Below, one piece after another: positions 13,541 through 18,429 of a stretch of 18,429 nucleotides of DNA. The notes under the pieces are model-generated. The model ran no database searches. It had not been told where the DNA came from and saw only the letters and a list, made by a program, of their open reading frames with translations. The stretch spans positions 1 to 18,429 of the forward strand of contig CAMPJN010000023.1 of NCBI GenBank assembly GCA_946886875.1, in the 5' to 3' direction. This DNA is from an uncultured Pseudomonas sp. (GTDB lineage: Bacteria > Pseudomonadota > Gammaproteobacteria > Pseudomonadales > Pseudomonadaceae). The translations under genes and the position numbers were made by a program. The number at the start of each line of letters is the position of its first letter. Positions within the stretch are counted from its first letter, which is position 1.

Positions 13541-15538
13541 ATGGGTATGTTCAAAACCATTCAGTCGCGCTACACGGCGATGTTTATCGCCTTTATCGTG
13601 GTGATCTTCCTGATTACCGAGGAGGGCATTCGTCGCTTTATCGCACCGCAGTTACGGGTCGCGGAAGAGCAAACGGTACTGGCCCATATCGACGAGGTCG
13701 CCGAGCGCATCCTGTTTGAACTGGCCAAGGTCGAAGCGCAGTCGCGCAGCATCACCCAGACCGTGCCGCTGCTCGACAGCGATAGTATCGATCGGGTGGT
13801 GCCCGGCCTGGTCGATCAGTACGGCGACCCCAAGGTGTTTGGCGGTGGTATCTGGCCATTGCCGCAGAAGCGCTCCGAGCGCGACAAGCACAGCACCTTC
13901 TTCCACCGCGATGCGTCCGGAAAGCTGACGGTTAACACCCATTGGAACTCGGACGAGTCGCTCAAATACTACGAGCAACCCTGGCACCGCGACGGCATGC
14001 AGGCGCCGAGTGGCCAATGTGCCTGGGCCTTGGCCTATAAGGATGAGGCCAGCGCCGAACCGCGGACCAATTGCGCCATGGCGATCCGCAAGGATGGTGA
14101 AGCCTATGGTGTCTCGACCATCGACGTGACCCTGGGCTTCTTCAACAGGCTGGTGGCCGATATGGAAAAGGAGATCCAGGGTGAGGTGATGATCGTCGAG
14201 CCCGACGGCAAGGTTCTGAGCAATCAGGCCGGGATCGGCGGTGAGATCGTCCTGCGCAATGTTTCCGAGTTGGCCAGCCAGTCGCCGTTTATTCGCGAAA
14301 TTCATGACAACCTCGGCCAGCTCGGCGATCGCGCCTTGCTCAAGCACGACTATCAAGGCGCCGACGGCAGCGACTGGACCTTCTTCCTGCAGCCGATCGA
14401 GGGCACGCCCTGGCTGTTGGCGGCGGCGCTGCCGAGCCGTCTGCTCACGCAAAACAGCAGCGAGGTGCTGAAAACCCTGGCCATGCTGCAGATACCCCTG
14501 GTGATCCTGTTGCTGGCCGCGACCCTGTTCGCCATCCGCCAACTGATGCAGCGTTTGCATGTGTTGCGCGGCAGCATCGATTCGCTGTCGGCCGGCGACG
14601 CCGACCTGACCCGGCGCATCGCCCTCAAAGGCGAGGACGAAATGGATGCGGTGGGCAGCTCGGTCAATCGCTTTATCGCCTACCTGCAGAACATGATCGC
14701 CGACGTCGGCCAGGCCAGTGCGGTGATCGCCGAGGAACTGCGGCAGTTGCAGCAGCAGTCACGGCATACCAATGAGGTGCTGGCGCGGCATGCCAACGAA
14801 ACCGATCAGGCGGTGACCGCCATCACCGAAATGAGCTCCACCGCCGATAGCGTCGCGCAGAGCGCCACTGAAACCGCCAGCTTCACCCGCACCGCCAATG
14901 AAAATGCCGCCAAGTCGAAACTGGTGGTGGCCGAGGCCTCGACCAGCGTGCTGGCCCTGGTCGACGAGGTGGAACGCGCCACCGAGCGGGTCAAGGCGAT
15001 GCAGGAGGACGCCCAGCGGATCAACGACGTGCTCGGGGTGATCGGCTCGATCGCCGGGCAAACCAACCTGTTGGCGCTCAACGCGGCGATCGAGGCGGCG
15101 CGCGCCGGCGAGCAGGGCCGCGGTTTCGCGGTGGTCGCCGACGAGGTGCGCGCCCTGGCCGGTCGCACCCAGCAGAGCACCTCGGAAATCAACGAAATGC
15201 TCAGCAAGCTGCAGCAGGGCGTCGGCTCCGCCGTACAGGCCATGGATCAGACCAAGGCCAGCTGCCAGGCCACGGCCGACACCACCTCAAGGGTCAACGT
15301 CGGCCTCGACGACATGGCCTCGGCGGTAAGCCGCATCCACGACCTCAGCGCGCAGATAGCCACCGCTGCCGAGGAACAGAGTTCGGTCACCGAAGAGATC
15401 AACCAGAACATGGTGGCGATCAGGCGCATGGTCGACGAATTGGTCAGCAGCGGTCATCAGGCCGATAAAAGCACTGAAGCGCTGCTTGAGTCCAATAACC
15501 GCCTGGTGCTGCTGGTCAACCGCTTCAAGGTCAAGTGA
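13541..15538 (+). CDS. Methyl-accepting chemotaxis protein with dCache-like periplasmic sensor
   Basis: The 665-residue transmembrane chemoreceptor has TM1 at about 11-27, a periplasmic ligand domain of about 285 residues (28-312), TM2 at about 315-335, a HAMP segment (about 336-390) and a long cytoplasmic signalling coil. The sensor has the size and [10 protein letters not shown] and [12 protein letters not shown] motifs of a double Cache domain. The hairpin tip is canonical ([21 protein letters not shown]507 onward), so it should couple to CheA/CheW. No CheR-binding NWETF-type pentapeptide is present at the C-terminus (NRFKVK). The ligand is unknown; the WPLP and WHRDG contexts differ from the amino-acid receptor motifs I know. 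ATG 13541 is preferred over ATG 13547 by spacing from GAGGTG. Upstream genes encode two periplasmic binding proteins, possible ligand presenters. Confidence 0.93.
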   Translation: MGMFKTIQSRYTAMFIAFIVVIFLITEEGIRRFIAPQLRVAEEQTVLAHIDEVAERILFELAKVEAQSRSITQTVPLLDSDSIDRVVPGLVDQYGDPKVFGGGIWPLPQKRSERDKHSTFFHRDASGKLTVNTHWNSDESLKYYEQPWHRDGMQAPSGQCAWALAYKDEASAEPRTNCAMAIRKDGEAYGVSTIDVTLGFFNRLVADMEKEIQGEVMIVEPDGKVLSNQAGIGGEIVLRNVSELASQSPFIREIHDNLGQLGDRALLKHDYQGADGSDWTFFLQPIEGTPWLLAAALPSRLLTQNSSEVLKTLAMLQIPLVILLLAATLFAIRQLMQRLHVLRGSIDSLSAGDADLTRRIALKGEDEMDAVGSSVNRFIAYLQNMIADVGQASAVIAEELRQLQQQSRHTNEVLARHANETDQAVTAITEMSSTADSVAQSATETASFTRTANENAAKSKLVVAEASTSVLALVDEVERATERVKAMQEDAQRINDVLGVIGSIAGQTNLLALNAAIEAARAGEQGRGFAVVADEVRALAGRTQQSTSEINEMLSKLQQGVGSAVQAMDQTKASCQATADTTSRVNVGLDDMASAVSRIHDLSAQIATAAEEQSSVTEEINQNMVAIRRMVDELVSSGHQADKSTEALLESNNRLVLLVNRFKVK

Positions 15539-15639
15539 CAGCTACGAAGCGCCCGCGGGGCGGTTCGACAAGCCGTCCTTCGAAGCGCTTTCTAGGGTGA
15601 TCGTCCTTGGTTTATTCCAGACGGAGCAATTGCCACGCC

Positions 15640-15665
15640 CGCTGTGACGCTATCCCCGCACAGCG
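15640..15665. repeat. 7-bp inverted repeat in the pgaA upstream region
   Basis: CGCTGTG at 15640-15646 and CACAGCG at 15659-15665 are perfect inverted copies separated by 12 bases. The centre-to-centre spacing is 19 bases, roughly two helix turns, which would suit a dimeric DNA-binding protein. It could equally be chance. Confidence 0.35.
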
Positions 15666-15694
15666 CCTGGTGACCGCCTTTGCCGTTAAGGTAC

Positions 15695-15741
15695 TGCCGT
15701 CCATATGACCAGACTTATAGTCGGTGGACATTTCAGCGGCA
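15695..15741 (+). other. Possible nested RNA stem-loop in the pgaA leader
   Basis: TGCCG (15695-15699) can pair with CGGCA (15737-15741), TCC with GGA (15700-15702 and 15726-15728), and ACC-A-GAC with GTCGGT (15708-15714 and 15720-15725) around a TTATA loop. An 8-base bulge lies on the right arm. If transcribed it would form a branched-free long hairpin about 235 bases before the pgaA start. No known riboswitch motif is recognised. Confidence 0.25.
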
Positions 15742-15801
15742 ATGTGCGGGGTTCCGCCGTATAGGTGCGTGGAACGTGCTGCGAAACGGGCGGAGATCGC
15801 G

Positions 15802-15876
15802 ATGATGCCGAGGCTCGGTCGGCCGGGTTGGGGCGGAAAAAAGCTGGCTAAGCGTCAGAAAAATGTCGACTTTTGA
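15802..15876 (+). CDS. Possible 24-residue basic leader peptide upstream of pgaA
   Basis: This short ORF starts at tandem ATG codons (15802, 15805) with GGAG six bases upstream. It encodes a strongly basic peptide (MMPRLGRPGWGGKKLAKRQK then NVDF) and ends 98 bases before pgaA. The ribosome binding site and spacing are better than those of pgaA itself. It contains an in-frame A-AAA-AAG heptamer, a sequence able to promote -1 slippage in bacteria. There is no family evidence, and an ORF this short can arise by chance, so this is only a candidate. Confidence 0.18.
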   Translation: MMPRLGRPGWGGKKLAKRQKNVDF

Positions 15877-15974
15877 AGGGCTTGTGGAATACTGCGCGCC
15901 ACCGTCAAGTTGCCGTCGAGGTTGCTTTCCCGCTGTTGCTGTCGTGGGTACCCGAACATTACAGGGACGTACCC

Positions 15975-18429
15975 ATGGCCCAAAAGAAACACCGAGGGCA
16001 GGTAGCGCCGCGCGCGCTCCGCCGGTTCGAAAGCACCATTCTGTTCTGCACTACCTTGCTGTCGAGTGCCTGCTTGCAGGCGCAGCCACACTACGATGCC
16101 TTGATCGAACAGGCTCGCGCGGGTCGCTATGAACCGGCGTTGACCTTTCTGCGTGGGCAGCAGACGTCTCGGGAATCGCGGCGCTACCTGACGGACCATC
16201 TGCTGATTGCCAGCTGGGCGGGCGAGGACGACGAAGTCGTTGCGCTCTATGAGCGCTCTGGCTCGGAGCAGAGCCTATCCGCCGATGTCCTGGCCGGTGT
16301 GGGCCGTGCTTACCGCAACCTGCGCCAGTGGCCACAGGCTCTGGCGATCTACCGTCGGGCCGCCGCCCGTTTTCCCGACCACCAGGGCCTGCGACTCGGG
16401 CAGGTGATGGTGCTGGCCGATGCGGGGCAGAGCGCAGCCGCCGTCGCCGAGGGGCAACGGCTGGTGGATCAGGCTCCCAAGAATGCCGATCGACGTCTGG
16501 TTCTGGGCTATGCCTACTTGCATGCCGGGCAACCGTATGCCGCATTGTTCGAGGTCGATCATGCCCATGAGCTGGCCCCCGGGCGTGTCGACGTCGACCG
16601 CGAGTACCTGTTGAGTCTGCAGCGCGCCGGGCTGGCGCAACAGGCACTGCTTCTGGCGCAGCGCAATCCGCAGCTGGCCAGCGCTGCTCAGCTGCGGCGG
16701 TTACAGGGCGATGTGCTGGCCGAGAAGGTGCGCTTGGCCGAGATGGCCACGCGCCGCGAGGGCGAGCGCTTCCAGATCGCCGACCAGGCCCTGGCCGAGG
16801 CCCGGCGTTTGCTCCAGGCCTGGGCCGGACAAGCGGATGCGCGGGCCGATAGTGTCCGAGTGCGGATCGACCGGCTGGGGGCATTGCATGCGCGGGTGCT
16901 GATGGCCGAGCTGCTGGCGCAGTATCGGCAACTGCAGGACGAGCAGATCGAAGTGCCGGACTATGCGCTGCGCTGGGTCGCCGCGGCGTTTCTCTACCGG
17001 CGCCAGCCGGAACAGGCAGTTGCGCTGTATCGCCAGATCATTGCCAAGGAGAACCACAAGCATCCGGATTGGTTGGCGGACCACCGCGGCCTGTTCCATG
17101 CCCTGGTGGAACGCGAGCGACTGGACGAGGCCCAGCAACTGGCCGAACACCTGGCAGACGCCCAGGAACCTCGAATCTTTCGCCTCGGCCAGCCGGAGCC
17201 GGAGCCCAATGCGCGTTGGTTGGAAGCCCAGGAGCTGCTGGCCAGCGCCCAGTTGCAGAGCGACGACACACCTGGCGCCCAGCGGACCTTCATGCACCTG
17301 GCCGACAATGCGCCGAACAATGCCTCGTTGCGTGTTTCGCGGGCCAGTCTGTACCTGTCGCGCGGTTGGCCGCGGCGTGCCGAGGCCGAACTGAAGGCGG
17401 TGGAAAGCACCACGCCGCGCGACCTCGCCCTGGAGGTCGAGCAGGGTTTGGCCGCTCTGACCTTGCAGGAGTGGCGCCAACTCGACCTGCTCAGCGACGA
17501 CGTTATCCAGCGCTACCCGGAAAGCCTGCAGGCCCAGCGATTGCGACGCCTGCGTGACGTGCACCGGATGGCCGAGCTGCGGGTATCCGCTTATCGGGGC
17601 CAGGGCTCGGGCAGCAGCGTTTCGGGCAGCCGCGATCTGGGCATCGATACGCTGATCTACGGTGCGCCGCTGCGCAATCACTGGCGCTTGTTCGCTGGCG
17701 GCGGCTATGTCTCCGGCGACTTCGAGGAAGGCCGCGCCCGGCACCGCTGGCTGCGTGGCGGCGTCGAGTGGCGGGCGCGCAACCACAGCGTGGAAGCCGA
17801 GCTGTCCAATAACAATTTCACCCATGGCAACCAACTGGGCGTGCGCCTGAGCGGCATTCACGACATCGACGATCACTGGCAGTACGGCTGGTCGGCGCAG
17901 CGCTTGTCGACCGACACGCCATTGCGCGCCCTGAATGCCGACGTCACGGCCGACAGTCTGGGCGGTTTCCTGCGTTGGCGTGCCAACGAGCGGCGTGAAT
18001 GGCGCTTGTCGGCCAATCTCGCGCATTTCAGCGATGACAACGACCGCCTCAGCCTGATCCTCAAAGGCAGCGAGCGGTTGTACAGCGCGCCGACCTGGCA
18101 CGCCGACCTGGGGCTGGAACTGAGCGGCACGCATAACAGCGGCACGGCCGATGTTGCGTATTTCAATCCCGAGTCCGAATTCGGCGTGCTGCCCAGCGTG
18201 CAGCTTTCGCACAGGCTCTCTCGGCGCTATCAGACCGTCTGGAGCCAGGAAGTCCAGGTGGGCATCGGCAGTAACACTCAGCGCGGCTACGGCACCGATG
18301 CCGTCGGTTTGATCGGCTATGGCCAGCGCCTGCGGTTCGACGACCGTTTCGATGGTGGTATCGCCGTGTCGGCTCTTAGCCGCGCCTATGACGGTGAGCG
18401 CGAGCACGAGGTGAGGGTGATGTTCAACG
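15975..18429 (+). CDS. pgaA: Poly-beta-1,6-N-acetyl-D-glucosamine export porin PgaA, C-terminal end cut by the window
   Basis: The visible 818 residues have the PgaA layout. A signal sequence ends near residue 37. A long TPR-type helical region (about 40-530; QPHYDALIEQARAGRYEPAL, VLAGVGRAYRNLRQWPQAL) is followed from about residue 535 by an outer-membrane beta-barrel (RVSAYRGQG; RLFAGGGYVSGDFEEGR; SRAYDGEREHEVRVMFN). In Escherichia coli PgaA exports the PNAG biofilm polysaccharide after PgaB deacetylation; the TPR part sits in the periplasm. The family is about 800-840 residues, so only a few residues are probably missing and no stop is seen. pgaB, pgaC and pgaD would be expected just beyond the right edge. 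The lipobox-like SSAC in the signal sequence is not canonical, so a type I signal peptide is assumed. Confidence 0.93.
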   Translation, partial: MAQKKHRGQVAPRALRRFESTILFCTTLLSSACLQAQPHYDALIEQARAGRYEPALTFLRGQQTSRESRRYLTDHLLIASWAGEDDEVVALYERSGSEQSLSADVLAGVGRAYRNLRQWPQALAIYRRAAARFPDHQGLRLGQVMVLADAGQSAAAVAEGQRLVDQAPKNADRRLVLGYAYLHAGQPYAALFEVDHAHELAPGRVDVDREYLLSLQRAGLAQQALLLAQRNPQLASAAQLRRLQGDVLAEKVRLAEMATRREGERFQIADQALAEARRLLQAWAGQADARADSVRVRIDRLGALHARVLMAELLAQYRQLQDEQIEVPDYALRWVAAAFLYRRQPEQAVALYRQIIAKENHKHPDWLADHRGLFHALVERERLDEAQQLAEHLADAQEPRIFRLGQPEPEPNARWLEAQELLASAQLQSDDTPGAQRTFMHLADNAPNNASLRVSRASLYLSRGWPRRAEAELKAVESTTPRDLALEVEQGLAALTLQEWRQLDLLSDDVIQRYPESLQAQRLRRLRDVHRMAELRVSAYRGQGSGSSVSGSRDLGIDTLIYGAPLRNHWRLFAGGGYVSGDFEEGRARHRWLRGGVEWRARNHSVEAELSNNNFTHGNQLGVRLSGIHDIDDHWQYGWSAQRLSTDTPLRALNADVTADSLGGFLRWRANERREWRLSANLAHFSDDNDRLSLILKGSERLYSAPTWHADLGLELSGTHNSGTADVAYFNPESEFGVLPSVQLSHRLSRRYQTVWSQEVQVGIGSNTQRGYGTDAVGLIGYGQRLRFDDRFDGGIAVSALSRAYDGEREHEVRVMFN

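Larger units (their letters stand above)
15539..15974 (+). promoter_or_regulatory. 436-base leader/intergenic region upstream of pgaA
   Basis: No established gene is visible here. It contains several inverted repeats: CGCCC-GCG-GGGCG at 15550-15562, CGCTGTG/CACAGCG at 15640-15665, and a nested fold at 15695-15741. A possible 24-residue ORF is at 15802-15876. No intrinsic terminator with a clear T-tract follows the chemoreceptor. The pgaA promoter must lie here or upstream; I found no convincing -35/-10 pair. A weak ribosome binding site (AGGGACG) lies before the pgaA ATG. In Escherichia coli the pga leader is long and is controlled after transcription by CsrA; a similar length here is suggestive but not proof. 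Confidence 0.45.

Noticed and set aside
15705..15764. 19-residue ORF (MTRLIVGGHFSGNVRGSAV) in the pgaA upstream region
   Set aside because: The nearest AAGG is too far from the ATG, and it overlaps the inverted-repeat fold; no support beyond an open frame.
16050..16090. Lipoprotein signal in PgaA (SSAC)
   Set aside because: The -3 residue is Ser, not Leu/Val/Ile, and PgaA is a barrel protein with a type I signal peptide in the known family.
15863..16132. 89-residue plus-strand frame overlapping the pgaA start
   Set aside because: It runs in another frame through the pgaA signal sequence and looks like neither a transposase fragment nor any known family.
16701..18407. 568-residue minus-strand open frame
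   Set aside because: Antisense to pgaA, which has coherent TPR and barrel sequence.

Overview
The window looks like a chromosomal segment of a Pseudomonas-type gammaproteobacterium. It is GC-rich, has long antisense ORFs typical of such DNA, and carries a symporter/CBS-nucleotidyltransferase/exonuclease gene set, a TrhP (YegQ) protein, and short inverted intergenic repeats like those of pseudomonads. The species cannot be fixed from the sequence. No tRNA, rRNA, CRISPR array or insertion sequence was seen.

Left part (1-3483): the N-terminal two thirds of a secreted type I pullulanase runs off the left edge on the minus strand. It is divergent from a small secreted protein of unknown function. 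That gene converges, with one base between the stop codons, on a glutathione S-transferase-family gene.

Centre (3484-10822): a leader region precedes a two-subunit sodium:solute symporter (small DUF4212 subunit plus large acetate/organic-acid-type subunit). A strong intrinsic terminator, a small membrane-anchored protein of unknown function and the U32-family tRNA hydroxylation protein TrhP follow. A cluster of paired inverted repeats separates trhP from a convergent minus-strand operon. That operon encodes a cNMP-like/CBS/nucleotidyltransferase (DUF294) protein and, by a 4-base stop/start overlap, a DnaQ-like exonuclease.

Right part (11006-15538): three plus-strand genes probably form one sensory unit: a GlpV-like periplasmic binding protein with no transporter genes beside it, a second periplasmic binding protein (family 3) that overlaps it, and a dCache-type methyl-accepting chemotaxis protein. 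This is the most intriguing part of the window, because two binding proteins without permeases next to a chemoreceptor suggest binding-protein-assisted chemotaxis or signalling. A terminator-like hairpin lies between the second binding protein and the receptor.

Right edge (15539-18429): a 436-base intergenic region with inverted repeats and a possible short leader ORF precedes pgaA, the outer-membrane exporter of poly-beta-1,6-N-acetylglucosamine. pgaA is nearly complete when the window ends; the rest of a pga biofilm operon would be expected beyond the edge.
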